Shown here one piece after another: positions 16,274-25,388 of a stretch of 64,000 bases of DNA. Position 1 is the first letter of the stretch; every line of letters begins with the position of its first letter. Source of the DNA: JAIOSM01 sp023143455 (lineage in GTDB: Bacteria > Desulfobacterota > Desulfobacteria > Desulfobacterales > Desulfobacteraceae). The position numbers and the translations under genes are program-made. The notes below the pieces were generated by a model. The model worked only from the letters and a program-made list of their open reading frames with translations, did no database searches and had not been told where the DNA came from. The stretch lies in the NCBI GenBank assembly GCA_030632885.1, contig DAOVTW010000002.1, positions 1-64,000 of the forward strand. Direction: 5' to 3'.

Positions 16274-16927
16274 CTATACTATGGTTGATAATATCCAACA
16301 GTAGATAATTGTCAATGCCACAGTATAAAATATGAGTGCATAAAACCATTTACCGGCAAATTTTGGTGTTCGCAGCGGTGAAAGATTAAACCCGGCCATG
16401 GTCATGAATATAATATAGAGTAGAATTGAAAAAGTTGCAGTGGAAAATAAAGGTTCAAACAGAAAAACAAAAGCAAAAATAATAACATTGTTGTCAAGGG
16501 CAAGACCCTTGTATGTGGTACTGTCTACAAGACCGAAAATATTGAAATAGCTCAGCCGTACTGCGCTGGTGGCGACGATTACAAAGGCGCCCGGCAAAAA
16601 CCATGTGCTAAACCCTCCATAGCTTAAAAGAAAAATAGCTGGACAGATTCCAAAACTTACCATATCAATCAAAGAATCCAGCTGTGCTCCGAAATTCTTT
16701 TGTTCATCTGTTCTACCCTTCATTTTGCGGGCAATAATACCATCACCCCAGTCAAAAAGTACTGCCCATATCAGTGCGATAATGGCCACAGGAAAATTTT
16801 TTAAAACAGCAAAGTATATCCCCAGCAGTGCACAAAAAAGTCCTGCAAGAGAACAAATATTGGGCAGATCTTTAGCAAACCAGAGCATTCCGGCTTGATG
16901 TGAAGGTTTAGATTTTGATGTGTTCAT
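16274..16927 (-). CDS. CDP-alcohol phosphatidyltransferase
   Basis: 217 residues, multi-spanning membrane protein. The family signature DG-AR-G-D-D is complete: DWGDGIIARKMKG at ~60, then GAQLDSLIDMVSFG at ~85. It transfers a phospho-alcohol between CMP and a lipid or alcohol acceptor at the membrane, as in phosphatidylserine synthase. ATG 16927 follows AGAGG. It is the last gene of a three-gene operon with a PLP enzyme and a LicC-like cytidylyltransferase, so it may use a CDP-amino-alcohol made by those two to build a phospholipid head group (inference). PssA itself, using CDP-diacylglycerol and serine, is the alternative. Confidence 0.85.
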   Translation of the reverse strand: MNTSKSKPSHQAGMLWFAKDLPNICSLAGLFCALLGIYFAVLKNFPVAIIALIWAVLFDWGDGIIARKMKGRTDEQKNFGAQLDSLIDMVSFGICPAIFLLSYGGFSTWFLPGAFVIVATSAVRLSYFNIFGLVDSTTYKGLALDNNVIIFAFVFLFEPLFSTATFSILLYIIFMTMAGFNLSPLRTPKFAGKWFYALIFYTVALTIIYCWILSTIV

Positions 16928-16937
16928 CAAGTCCTCT

Positions 16938-18059
16938 CTACTTTGTTTTATCCACCAAAATGGACCCCAGCGCCGCTATCAGGTTGGTGTTTTCTTCTTT
17001 TGTTCGGGCTGCAATACGAATATATCGGTCAGCATTGGGCATGGTTTTACCCTGACAGCTTTTGATGTACATATTATGTTCAATAAATAATTTTTTTGTT
17101 AACTCAGGCGCATTCAACCCGGTATTTGGCAATTTACAAAAAATAAAATTGGCATCCGACTTATAGACCGTGAGGTCTAAAAAAGTCGACAGATCCTTAT
17201 AAAGTCTATCCCGATCCTTTTTGACCTGATTACAGCTTTTAATGAAAGAGTCACGATAATCAGGTAGAATCCTTAAAAATTCTTCTGCAAATCCATTTAT
17301 GTTCCAGATATGAACGCCCTGGCGGACCGCTTTGGCAAATTTATAATTTGTTGTCAAAAGATAGCCGATTCGAAGGCCACAGATACCGTATGCCTTACTC
17401 ATGCTTTTAAAAATAGCGATATTGGGATACTTCTTGATTTGATCTTCCATGGATGTCTGACCAAATATCTGATCTGGGTCATGAACAAAATCAATAAAGG
17501 ACTCATCAATTATCAATTGACAGTCATGGCCGGACAATTTCTCTGCCAGACGTATCAGGTCGGACTTGGGAACAGCAATGGCAGTTGGGTTGTTTGGTGT
17601 AACCACAACTGCAATATCTGCACCGGTTTTGATGACATGAGTTGCAAATTTATCCACATCCAGCTGAAAAGAAGGAATTTCAAGGGGAAATTCTAGGGCA
17701 CATCCCATGGGTGCGGCATTCACGTATTCGTTGAACGAAGGCACGGGAACAATTATTTTTTTGGCAATTTGCCCTGAGACAATTTTAATCAGTTCTGCTG
17801 CACCATTGCCTACAACAATGTGTTCAGGCTTTTGATTGATAAGCCTACCCACAAGGGATGCAAGAGCATCCTGTGCAACAGGGTAGTTCAGGACAAGGTC
17901 ATGGATTTGGTTTTTAAAGCAAGTAAAAACCTCTTCTGGTGGGAAGTAAAGGTTGTATAAATAAGCATGATCAATAAAATCATGGCGATAGTACCCACCA
18001 TGCTGACCTGAAATATATTCATATTTTTCTATCTGATTTTTATAATCATGATCAGGCAT
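16938..18059 (-). CDS. PLP-dependent class I/II aminotransferase or decarboxylase (HisC/CobD-like)
   Basis: 373 residues, fold-type I. The PLP lysine lies in SMSKAYGICGLRIGY; the aspartate/phosphate-binding motifs are VVTPNNPTA and IIDESFIDF. It is closest in style to histidinol-phosphate aminotransferase and threonine-phosphate decarboxylase. ATG 18059 overlaps the upstream cytidylyltransferase gene by eight bases (ATGCCTGA), so translation is coupled. In known phosphonate systems (PntC) a similar enzyme is fused to a cytidylyltransferase and acts as a 2-aminoethylphosphonate transaminase. Here no PEP mutase is present, so phosphoserine decarboxylation to phosphoethanolamine is an equally good hypothesis. 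Confidence 0.8.
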   Translation of the reverse strand: MPDHDYKNQIEKYEYISGQHGGYYRHDFIDHAYLYNLYFPPEEVFTCFKNQIHDLVLNYPVAQDALASLVGRLINQKPEHIVVGNGAAELIKIVSGQIAKKIIVPVPSFNEYVNAAPMGCALEFPLEIPSFQLDVDKFATHVIKTGADIAVVVTPNNPTAIAVPKSDLIRLAEKLSGHDCQLIIDESFIDFVHDPDQIFGQTSMEDQIKKYPNIAIFKSMSKAYGICGLRIGYLLTTNYKFAKAVRQGVHIWNINGFAEEFLRILPDYRDSFIKSCNQVKKDRDRLYKDLSTFLDLTVYKSDANFIFCKLPNTGLNAPELTKKLFIEHNMYIKSCQGKTMPNADRYIRIAARTKEENTNLIAALGSILVDKTK

Positions 18060-18909
18060 ATAGACCTTCTTTTACAAATGGTTCACGGGCGTTCAGCTCT
18101 GTATCTCCTGAAAGGTCAGGTTTTACTCCATATACGGGAATCGTTTTACTGATTCTTGCCGGGAACAGCTTTTCAGCAGATTCGAGATCTTCTATTGTGT
18201 CAATTTCATACCAGGGCTTATGATCAAAAAAGACCGCTTGCAAGGATAAAGTTTTTTCTGCCACCATTTGTCGAAACACAGCTTCGTAATAATCATTGAC
18301 CCTGCCGGCTAAAACATATAGGTTCAGTTTTTCGATAACCTGGTACCATGATGAAACAGATAGGCTATAAATATTAACTGTCTTATATCGGGTTTGTTCT
18401 GAATTGTTTTTTGCATCGCTATGGAATGCATCAATCGTGTTGGATGGATTGATTGTTACGGTTGAACCGTTCAGCCAAGGCTCCATTCGAGCAATGGCAA
18501 TTCTGTCAGGATAAAGCATGTCAGTCAGTAATGACGGGTCAAAAACAAGATCACTTTCAATGAGCACAAATGGTTCATTGATAATTTTTCGAGCCATCCA
18601 TAAAGAATATATATTATTGGTTGTTTTGTATAAAGGGCTGAAAACATATTCAATTTTAATATTACCAGCCCTGCTTTCCAGAAAATTTCGAATGCAGTCT
18701 TCCAAGTGTCCGGTGACCACAACCAGCCGTTTGAAACCATGTTGATTCAAGCTTTTGATCAATCGTTCCAATATGGATGTTTCATTAACAAGGGTAAGAC
18801 ATTTGGGTGATTTTTGTGTCAGGGGAAACAGGCGGCTTCCTGTTCCGGCTGCAAGAAGTAAAGCGGTTGTGATACGCTTTTTGGGATAAGGGTTCTGATT
18901 TAAGCGCAT
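18052..18909 (-). CDS. LicC-like sugar/choline-phosphate nucleotidyltransferase
   Basis: 285 residues. The N-terminal nucleotide-binding motif is LLAAGTGSRLFPLTQKSPKCL. LicC-type substrate motifs follow: YKTTNNIYSLWMAR (~90), ESDLVFD (metal-binding Asp) and PWYEIDTIEDLESAE near the end. LicC activates phosphocholine with CTP; relatives use phosphoethanolamine or 2-aminoethylphosphonate. ATG 18909 is preceded by GAGGAG with short spacing; ATG 18921 is the alternative. It is the first gene of the head-group cassette. Specificity for a zwitterionic amino-alcohol phosphate is inferred from the TTNNIYSL motif. Confidence 0.82.
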   Translation of the reverse strand: MRLNQNPYPKKRITTALLLAAGTGSRLFPLTQKSPKCLTLVNETSILERLIKSLNQHGFKRLVVVTGHLEDCIRNFLESRAGNIKIEYVFSPLYKTTNNIYSLWMARKIINEPFVLIESDLVFDPSLLTDMLYPDRIAIARMEPWLNGSTVTINPSNTIDAFHSDAKNNSEQTRYKTVNIYSLSVSSWYQVIEKLNLYVLAGRVNDYYEAVFRQMVAEKTLSLQAVFFDHKPWYEIDTIEDLESAEKLFPARISKTIPVYGVKPDLSGDTELNAREPFVKEGLYA

Positions 18910-19334
18910 AGACCTCCTCATTTTAAAGAGTTAATGTATTCAAAAAATAACACTCTTTGTGAGGATGAAATTTTTTGCACAACAAACAAATTGTTTGAAA
19001 AAAATAATAGCTTCTAACTTAGGGGAGTTGACCACATCTACAGATCAAGGATATACACCGTAAGGCAAAAACGTTTGTACGTTATTTTTAACGGTAAAAC
19101 TCCATCTATGATATAAGAATACGGTTAAATGTCAAGGATTTTATATTTTTGTTGCCTGATTGGCATTTTTTTTGCATGGAATAAAGACCGCTAAAGCCCT
19201 GAATGAAACAGTCTTCTTAAACCAATCATTAGAATACGGTTTGACCCATTGCGTATGCACCAAGTTATAATTATAATATAAAAAGTGTATTGATTTAAAG
19301 TATTATAACCTTTGTTGTTAAACAGGAGTCATAT
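18910..19334. other. 425-bp divergent intergenic region
   Basis: No coding sequence seen. It holds a sigma-54 promoter (19160-19176) directed toward the metallophosphoesterase, and an 11-bp direct repeat AGAATACGGTT at 19116-19126 and 19231-19241 that brackets this promoter. AT-rich stretches nearest both genes could carry ordinary promoters, but none matches consensus well. Confidence 0.6.
19160..19176 (+). promoter_or_regulatory. Sigma-54 (-24/-12) promoter
   Basis: TTGGCA, a T-run, then TTGCA: GG at 19162-19163 and GC at 19174-19175 with exactly ten bases between, matching YTGGCACG-N4-TTGCW except CG->TT. The start would be near 19187, about 150 bases before the metallophosphoesterase ATG. 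Confidence 0.6.
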
Positions 19335-20180
19335 ATGAATGTTTTACACATCTCAGATCTTCATTTTGGTCCCCGCCACTGGGATGGAAAAGACAAGATT
19401 CTGATAAAAAAGATCAATTCATTTGACACCGATATTGTTATCAATACCGGAGACAATACAACCGATGGACTGGAAGATGAATATATCAAGGCAGGACGCT
19501 TCTTAAAACAGATCAAGTGCAAAAATGTCATCTCTATCATTGGCAACCATGACAAAAGGAATATGCGCTCCCATGAATTATTCCGAAAATATATTTACAA
19601 TCCAGAAATCATTTACATCCCTGAAATGGAGAAAACCAATAAGAAGCATTTGTTTTTGAACCGGGAAATAACCAAGGTTCGGGACAATTTTACAGATATC
19701 AATTTTATTAAACCCGTTTCAATAAATAAACAGAATGTTTTGATTATCAGCATCGATTCCAATGAATTGTACAGGGATGAAGGATATGTTGAAAAAGAAG
19801 TTCTGAATGCAGTTTCCAAGAAAATAAAACAGATGGAATATGACTTACCCCTGCTGCTGATCCACCATTCTATTTTGGGGACTGACGAGTGTCCTTTAAA
19901 AAACTCGTCTTCCATTATTGATTTTGTACATGAGCATAATATTAAAAATGTTTTTTGTGGCCATACCCATGAACTTGAACTCATGCAAACGACTGATTTA
20001 TATAACGGGAATTCTTTTACCCAGTTTATGTGTGGTTCTTTGTCTTCTATCAATCATACCAACGATGACAACATGTTCCTGTATTATGAAAATCTGGGCA
20101 GTGAAAATATGCATTTATCTGTGGTAAGAATCTTTCTTAAGGAGGGTATGGTGACGTTTAAAGAGGAAATGGTTTTATAG
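19335..20180 (+). CDS. Calcineurin-like metallophosphoesterase
   Basis: 281 residues. All five metal-binding blocks are visible: DLHFG (~8), GDNTTD (~40), GNHDKR (~73), HHS (~178) and GHTHELE (~211). The layout resembles class III cyclic nucleotide phosphodiesterases (CpdA-like), but family members also cleave phosphodiesters of lipids. AGGAGTCATAT precedes ATG. It is divergent from the head-group cassette and seems to be driven by a sigma-54 promoter, so it may respond to a nitrogen or stress signal. Substrate unknown. Confidence 0.85.
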   Translation: MNVLHISDLHFGPRHWDGKDKILIKKINSFDTDIVINTGDNTTDGLEDEYIKAGRFLKQIKCKNVISIIGNHDKRNMRSHELFRKYIYNPEIIYIPEMEKTNKKHLFLNREITKVRDNFTDINFIKPVSINKQNVLIISIDSNELYRDEGYVEKEVLNAVSKKIKQMEYDLPLLLIHHSILGTDECPLKNSSSIIDFVHEHNIKNVFCGHTHELELMQTTDLYNGNSFTQFMCGSLSSINHTNDDNMFLYYENLGSENMHLSVVRIFLKEGMVTFKEEMVL

Positions 20181-20403
20181 AGCAAAATGAGTACTTATAG
20201 TATCATCGGTGACCGCAAATAATTTTGAAAAAGACAAGACTGGTGGAAGTAATGTTGGGGCAATAGGAGTTGCGACTAATTATCCCGGTGTTTAGAACTC
20301 AGGAGACTAAATTCTTTCAGATACCCGACGTATACTTAAATGTAATTTGAGGTAAAAAATAGCACTGATCATGCAAGTTATCGTCCTAGTATGTTTAAGT
20401 CAA

Positions 20404-20730
20404 TCAAATACGCGTTACCATTTCCCGGTATCGTTCCATGATTTGACTCATAACAGGTTCAAGTTCATTCGGCTGAATGATCAGCAAATCTCCTTCTTTT
20501 ACTTTTGAAAAAAGGATGTCCACAGCCTTGTCCGGATCCGGAACGATTTCAATATTTTCTTTTTTAAATCCACCTTGAATCAGGCCCTTGTAAACCAAGG
20601 TTGGAGTTTCTCCCATGGGTCTGTTTCGGGGATCAAAATCAGTCAACAGGATATAATCGTATACCAGAGACAGGGCCTCGCCATAGTCAATGATTTGCTC
20701 GGTGGTTCGATTTCCTGTTCCATGACACAA
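20404..20730 (-). pseudogene. Cyanophycin synthetase C-terminal fragment
   Basis: About 108 codons. GTGNRTTEQIIDYGEALS, DFDPRNRPMGETPTLV and KEGDLLIIQPNELEPV match the end of the Mur-ligase half of cyanophycin synthetase (family pattern GDRxDExI, LRGRxxGE, GDLVVI). More than 700 upstream residues of a normal CphA are absent. It abuts a cyanophycinase fragment in another frame at about 20731, so a deletion seems to have joined two neighbouring genes. Confidence 0.6.
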
Positions 20731-20731
20731 G

Positions 20732-20864
20732 GCAACTTTTCTTCAGTTTTGCCTTCATAAATCATGGTATCGGAAAACACAGCAGCCCCGGCACTGGTGC
20801 CGGCGATAAGCGCTCCGCTTTTGAGACGTTCCTGAATGGCGTTAAGTACCCTTGTCCCTCCCAT
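20732..20864 (-). pseudogene. Cyanophycinase internal fragment
   Basis: MGGTRVLNAIQERLKSGALI followed by AGTSAGAAVFSDTMIYEG is the cyanophycinase (S51 peptidase) segment with nucleophile Ser in GTSAGAA. The ~80 residues normally before it are missing (an in-frame stop lies three codons upstream) and it ends after ~45 codons at the junction with the cyanophycin synthetase fragment. No functional product expected. Confidence 0.65.
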
Positions 20865-21119
20865 AATTATTTAATCTTCGTAATATGTGACCACGCCATG
20901 CCGTTACGGGCATTTGATGCAAATTCATTTTGGGTTAAAATGATCCGTTGAAATTTCGGCACGTGTTGCCCCCAGTTTTTATTTTAAATTAAATAAGTTA
21001 CGCATAGACTTTAATTGTATAATAGGCTTATAACCTCTATTATGCAAGGTGTTTTAAACGGAGCAATGCTTGTTTCCAATAGTGCTTGAGATGAGGATAC
21101 AAGCTAAACGCCAGTGTCA

Positions 21120-22883
21120 TCAAACCTCAGTAAATCCCCAATATGGATAATTAAGAGTATAATTTCCTATTTTACCCGGGCTATTCTCCCTGCTTGCAAC
21201 AAGCCATAAAGTACTGTTTCTTGTACTTTCCGATATTGGGTCAAGAGCATCCCAGTCCGGAACAAATATCATTGCATTATCAGCACTATACTCAATATCA
21301 CCAGAGTCCTTAAAAGCTCCAAGATCCGGAGTTTCACTGTAACGACCTTCGCTCCCTCTTGAAAGCTCTGATACCACAAGAAACGTAACATCCTGTTCAT
21401 CTCTTATCTCTTCCATATTTCTAAGCCAGAAATCAATACCCGTCCTTCTTTCAGACAAATTCTTAAAAGGAAGTTTATGCAGACTGTCAATAACTATCAT
21501 AGTTTTATTTACTCTTGTTTCATGCTGGATAAAGTCAATATGCCTTTTCATTATTGCTGGCGTGAGCTTTCTATCAGTTATAACTCTGAAATTGGGCAAT
21601 AAACTCTGTAATTCACCAAAAGCTTTAATAATTCTTTCAGATTTGTCTTTTTCAATATCTTCAAGCCTCAACTCCTTTTCTGAAATTTCTCCGAGACGAC
21701 AAATTGTTCTTGTATAGATTTGCTTTCTTCCGTTTTCAAAATCATAATATATAACAGGTATTCCGGCTCTTGCTATTTCTGTTGATATCTGTATAAAAAA
21801 ACATGATTTACCGGCTTTTGGCTGACCACCCATAATGTTTATTCCACGTATCCCATCAAGGGCGTTATCCATTTTCAAAAAACCAGTGCTTAAACCTAAA
21901 AGCTCCATTCCCTTTTTTTCGTTAAGGGAATTAAAATAACCTTTAAACTCCTTCTGTGGAGACACAAAAGGGGAAAAGGTTTTTGAATTCTGTATATAGG
22001 CAGATATTGTTTTGCCAAAATCAGCAGCTTTGTCAGTTGCAAGATTGCAAATATCATAACCTCTCTTCATATTAAACGGCCATTTAATGATCCTGACCTT
22101 AAAACCTATATTAGTAGCAAGTTCACGGGCAGACATATAAGCTTCCGGTGAATTATTAACCATAAGAAATATATGTTTTACAGCTGCAAGTCTTTCCTTT
22201 GAAAAAACATCAAGATCAATATGAGAAGGAACACAAACAGCTGGATAACCTATTTCCTTTAAAGCCAGAAGTCCTTTTTCACTGTCAGTAATAAAAATAG
22301 CCCCGTCTTTACATCTTTCAATCTCCTCAACATTAAATATTCTGTACTCCTTCTCAAAGCATTCTTCTTCTCCTCGCCAGAAAGTATTATCATCATTTTC
22401 CGGCAAGACAAACCTTGCCGCATAACATGCTCCGTTTTCAAGGAAGTAAGGATAAGCAATATATTTTCCGTTAAATCCGATTCTCATCATCTTAAGGAGC
22501 TTATCTGAAACACCGAACTCTTTAAAAAAAGTCAAATTATGACTATGTAATAAAGATGTAAATTCACTAAGATTCATTGCAACTGGCGGATAAGAAATCT
22601 TTTTTGCAAAAGGCTCATAATCAGGATCAAATCCTGGAATAACTTTTGGATCAATATCTAAAAGCTTTCCAAAATATGAAGCAAAACCACCATGCATGCA
22701 TTTATTAAGGCATCTGAAATATCCCATAAAATAACTACCAGGACTTATATTTATAGCAAAAACACCTGGTTTTTTATTTCCATGCTTCATACAAAAAGGA
22801 CATGGAGCTTTGATATAACTCCCACTAATCTTTGCGCCTTTTAAATTTTTCATGTAAAACTTTATTACTTCTTCATGATTCAT
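21120..22883 (-). CDS. Phage-type primase-helicase (zinc finger, TOPRIM, RecA/DnaB-like ATPase)
   Basis: 587 residues. An N-terminal zinc-finger (~28-70) has CPFC and a later CLNKC pair. A TOPRIM-like segment (~195-240) contains AIFITDSEKGLLAL. The RecA-like motor (~325-570) has Walker A GGQPKAGKS, Walker B TMIVIDSLHKLP, and SELSRGSEGRYS before the final strand. The order is that of phage T7 gp4 and related primase-helicases. GGAGAG precedes ATG 22883. No phage structural or integration gene surrounds it, so it is an orphan. Whether it primes, unwinds or both is unknown. Confidence 0.75.
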   Translation of the reverse strand: MNHEEVIKFYMKNLKGAKISGSYIKAPCPFCMKHGNKKPGVFAINISPGSYFMGYFRCLNKCMHGGFASYFGKLLDIDPKVIPGFDPDYEPFAKKISYPPVAMNLSEFTSLLHSHNLTFFKEFGVSDKLLKMMRIGFNGKYIAYPYFLENGACYAARFVLPENDDNTFWRGEEECFEKEYRIFNVEEIERCKDGAIFITDSEKGLLALKEIGYPAVCVPSHIDLDVFSKERLAAVKHIFLMVNNSPEAYMSARELATNIGFKVRIIKWPFNMKRGYDICNLATDKAADFGKTISAYIQNSKTFSPFVSPQKEFKGYFNSLNEKKGMELLGLSTGFLKMDNALDGIRGINIMGGQPKAGKSCFFIQISTEIARAGIPVIYYDFENGRKQIYTRTICRLGEISEKELRLEDIEKDKSERIIKAFGELQSLLPNFRVITDRKLTPAIMKRHIDFIQHETRVNKTMIVIDSLHKLPFKNLSERRTGIDFWLRNMEEIRDEQDVTFLVVSELSRGSEGRYSETPDLGAFKDSGDIEYSADNAMIFVPDWDALDPISESTRNSTLWLVASRENSPGKIGNYTLNYPYWGFTEV

Positions 22884-23033
22884 ACTTATCTCTCCATTAA
22901 AACTGATAAGATATTCAAGTTCTGCTAAAAAAAACCATAAATTTACTATATTTAATATACATTAATAAAACAAATTATTTTTGAATAATGATTTGTTACC
23001 TCATGATAAATATCCAGAAAACCTTGCAAATTA

Positions 23034-23062
23034 TTGACTTTACAGGCTGTATTTAGTATCAA
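23034..23062 (+). promoter_or_regulatory. Sigma-70 promoter of tdh-kbl
   Basis: TTGACT (23034-23039), 17 bases, TATCAA (23057-23062). Start near 23069 leaves a ~40-base leader with AAGGAA before ATG 23110. Confidence 0.6.
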
Positions 23063-23109
23063 TAGCAAGCTGGAAAATCAATAAATATAGTGGATGGCAA
23101 GGAATTGAT

Positions 23110-24147
23110 ATGGGAAAAAAAATGAAAGCGCTTGTAAAAGCAAAGCCTGAACAGGGGCTCTGGTTAGAAGATGTCGACATACCAAAAATAGGTCAAAATG
23201 ATGTTTTAATTAAAATAAAAAAAACAGCCATTTGTGGAACAGATGTTCATATATACAACTGGGATAAATGGTCCCAAGCGACTATTCCGGTGCCCATGCA
23301 TGTAGGGCATGAATTTGTAGGTGAGATCGCTGAAATCGGGAAAAATGTCCTTGACTTTAAAGTAGGCGATCTTGTTTCAGGTGAGGGTCATATTGTGTGC
23401 GGGCATTGCAGAAACTGCCTTGCAGGAAGGCGACACCTGTGTAAAAACACACAAGGTGTCGGCGTGAACAGAGAAGGGTCATTTGCTCAATACCTTTCCA
23501 TACCTGTAACAAATGTCTGGTATTGTGAAAAAAGCATACCATTGGACGTGCTTGCATGCTTTGATCCCCTTGGAAATGCCACCCATACAGCTTTATCCTT
23601 TGATGTATTGGGTGAAGATGTACTTATTACTGGTGCAGGACCCATAGGCTGCATGGCAGCTATGATTGCAAAACATGCCGGAGCAAGATTTGTGGTTATT
23701 ACAGATGTAAATCCTTACAGGCTTGAACTTGCAAAAACAACAGGCGCTGATTTAATTGTTGATGTTTCAAAGGAAACCATTGAACAAGCCCAGAAAAAAC
23801 TTGGCATGAAAGAAGGGTTTGATGTTGCAATGGAAATGTCAGGAAGCCCTGCTGCATTAAATTCAATTCTTGATAATATGTGTCATGGAGGCAAAATTGC
23901 TCTTCTCGGCATAATGCCAGAGAACACGGCGATTGACTGGAACAAAGTTGTTTTTAACATGTTCACAATAAAAGGTATCTATGGTCGTGAAATGTATGAA
24001 ACATGGTATAAAATGACAACAATGATACAGTCAGGACTTGATATCACCCCGCTTATTACACATAACTTTCACTATACTGAGTTTGAAAAAGGATTTGATG
24101 TTATGCGATCCGGTAATTCAGGCAAAGTTGTCCTTGATTGGGATTAA
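23110..24147 (+). CDS. tdh: L-threonine 3-dehydrogenase
   Basis: 345 residues, zinc-dependent medium-chain dehydrogenase. Catalytic zinc ligands are in CGTDVHIYNWDKW (~43) and GHEFVGEI (~67). The structural zinc site is CGHCRNCLAGRRHLC (~98-112), and the NAD-binding loop is GAGPIGCMAA (~177). HIYNWDKW is diagnostic for threonine dehydrogenase. It oxidises threonine to 2-amino-3-ketobutyrate, used by the kbl product 20 bases downstream. ATG 23110 follows AAGGAA; ATG 23122 is possible. Confidence 0.94.
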   Translation: MGKKMKALVKAKPEQGLWLEDVDIPKIGQNDVLIKIKKTAICGTDVHIYNWDKWSQATIPVPMHVGHEFVGEIAEIGKNVLDFKVGDLVSGEGHIVCGHCRNCLAGRRHLCKNTQGVGVNREGSFAQYLSIPVTNVWYCEKSIPLDVLACFDPLGNATHTALSFDVLGEDVLITGAGPIGCMAAMIAKHAGARFVVITDVNPYRLELAKTTGADLIVDVSKETIEQAQKKLGMKEGFDVAMEMSGSPAALNSILDNMCHGGKIALLGIMPENTAIDWNKVVFNMFTIKGIYGREMYETWYKMTTMIQSGLDITPLITHNFHYTEFEKGFDVMRSGNSGKVVLDWD

Positions 24148-24167
24148 AATTACACAGGAGTTAAAAT

Positions 24168-25388
24168 ATGCCATTAAAAAAATTAGATGCTTCTCTGGAG
24201 CAGGAAGTTAATACTCTTCAAGCTGAAGGCAGAGCTAAAATTCCAGAAAGAATTATTGAAGAGTTTTTGCCTCCAAAAGGAGACAAAGGACCTAGATATA
24301 AACTTAAAGGATATGACAGGCAATTTATTCGGCTTAATTCAAATTCATATTTATCGCTTTCTAATAATCCTCAAATGATGAAAGCAGCAGATGAGGCTAC
24401 AAATAAGTTTGGTGTGGGACCTGGTGCGGTGCGGTTTATTGATGGGACATTTATTCATCATGCTAACCTTGAAAAAAGAATTGCACAATTTGTAAGCAAG
24501 CCTGCTGCAAAGATTTTTAATTCGGCATACACAACAAACTTGGGGCTTGCCATTGCTATCAGTAATAAAAAAACATACTGGATTGGAGATCAACTCAATC
24601 ATAACAGCATAATACGAGCCATGCGCATAGCAAATATTCCAAGTGCGAATAAAGGCATATTCAAACATAATGATATGGATGATCTTAAAAGATGCCTTGA
24701 TGAAGTCCCTCAAGATATGGAAAGAGTGCTTGTTATTTTTGACGGTATTTTTAGTATGCGTGGTGATTGTGCACCAATTGATAAAATTGAAGAAATTGTA
24801 AAATCATATGACTCAAAATTTAAAGACGGTGTTGTAACCGTAGTTGATGATTCCCATGGAATCGGAGCATATGGAGATACAGGCAGAGGCACTATGGAAC
24901 ATTGTAATGCTTCCCCGGATATAATTGTCGGAACATTTGGAAAAGCATTTGGAGTAAACGGAGGTTTTATTGCTGCAAGTGATTCTGTGATTGAAGCAAT
25001 ACGGCAAAAAGCAGACACTTATATTTATACAAACCCTTTGAGTGTTGCAGATTGTGCTGCTGCCATAAAAGCAATTGATATCTGTGACAGCAAACAAGGG
25101 ATTGAACTTCTTAAAAATGTGAAGGATAGAACTATTCAATTCAGGCAAGGACTTGAAGCCCAGGGCAAAGAAACAATAGAAGGTCCCCATCCGGTTGTGC
25201 CCATGCTTTTACGTGATACTTCAAAAACACATAGTATTGTTAAATCATTGTTTGAAAATGGTGTGCTTGTTGTGGGATTAACCTTTCCGGTTGTTCCAAA
25301 AGGTGATGAAACCATCAGATTTCAAATAAATGCATCGCATACAAAAAATGACATTGAATATGTTTTAGGACTTCTTAATAGTCTCTAA
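24168..25388 (+). CDS. kbl: Glycine C-acetyltransferase (2-amino-3-ketobutyrate CoA ligase)
   Basis: 406 residues, alpha-oxoamine synthase family. PLP lysine in GTFGKAFGVNGGF, the PLP-stacking His region DDSHGIGAYG, and the substrate motif NSNSYLSLSNNP at the N-terminus. It cleaves 2-amino-3-ketobutyrate with CoA to glycine and acetyl-CoA, completing threonine degradation with Tdh. CAGGAG precedes ATG. It differs from E. coli Kbl in motif detail (GTxGKAxG is kept), so another oxoamine synthase is a small possibility, but the tdh neighbour settles it. Its stop overlaps the convergent kinase by four bases. Confidence 0.9.
   Translation: MPLKKLDASLEQEVNTLQAEGRAKIPERIIEEFLPPKGDKGPRYKLKGYDRQFIRLNSNSYLSLSNNPQMMKAADEATNKFGVGPGAVRFIDGTFIHHANLEKRIAQFVSKPAAKIFNSAYTTNLGLAIAISNKKTYWIGDQLNHNSIIRAMRIANIPSANKGIFKHNDMDDLKRCLDEVPQDMERVLVIFDGIFSMRGDCAPIDKIEEIVKSYDSKFKDGVVTVVDDSHGIGAYGDTGRGTMEHCNASPDIIVGTFGKAFGVNGGFIAASDSVIEAIRQKADTYIYTNPLSVADCAAAIKAIDICDSKQGIELLKNVKDRTIQFRQGLEAQGKETIEGPHPVVPMLLRDTSKTHSIVKSLFENGVLVVGLTFPVVPKGDETIRFQINASHTKNDIEYVLGLLNSL

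Noticed and set aside
20881..20996. Minus-strand frame ending FASNARNGMAWSHITKIK as a gene
   Set aside because: About 39 codons between stops, without start codon or known family; at most a fragment belonging to the cyanophycin debris.
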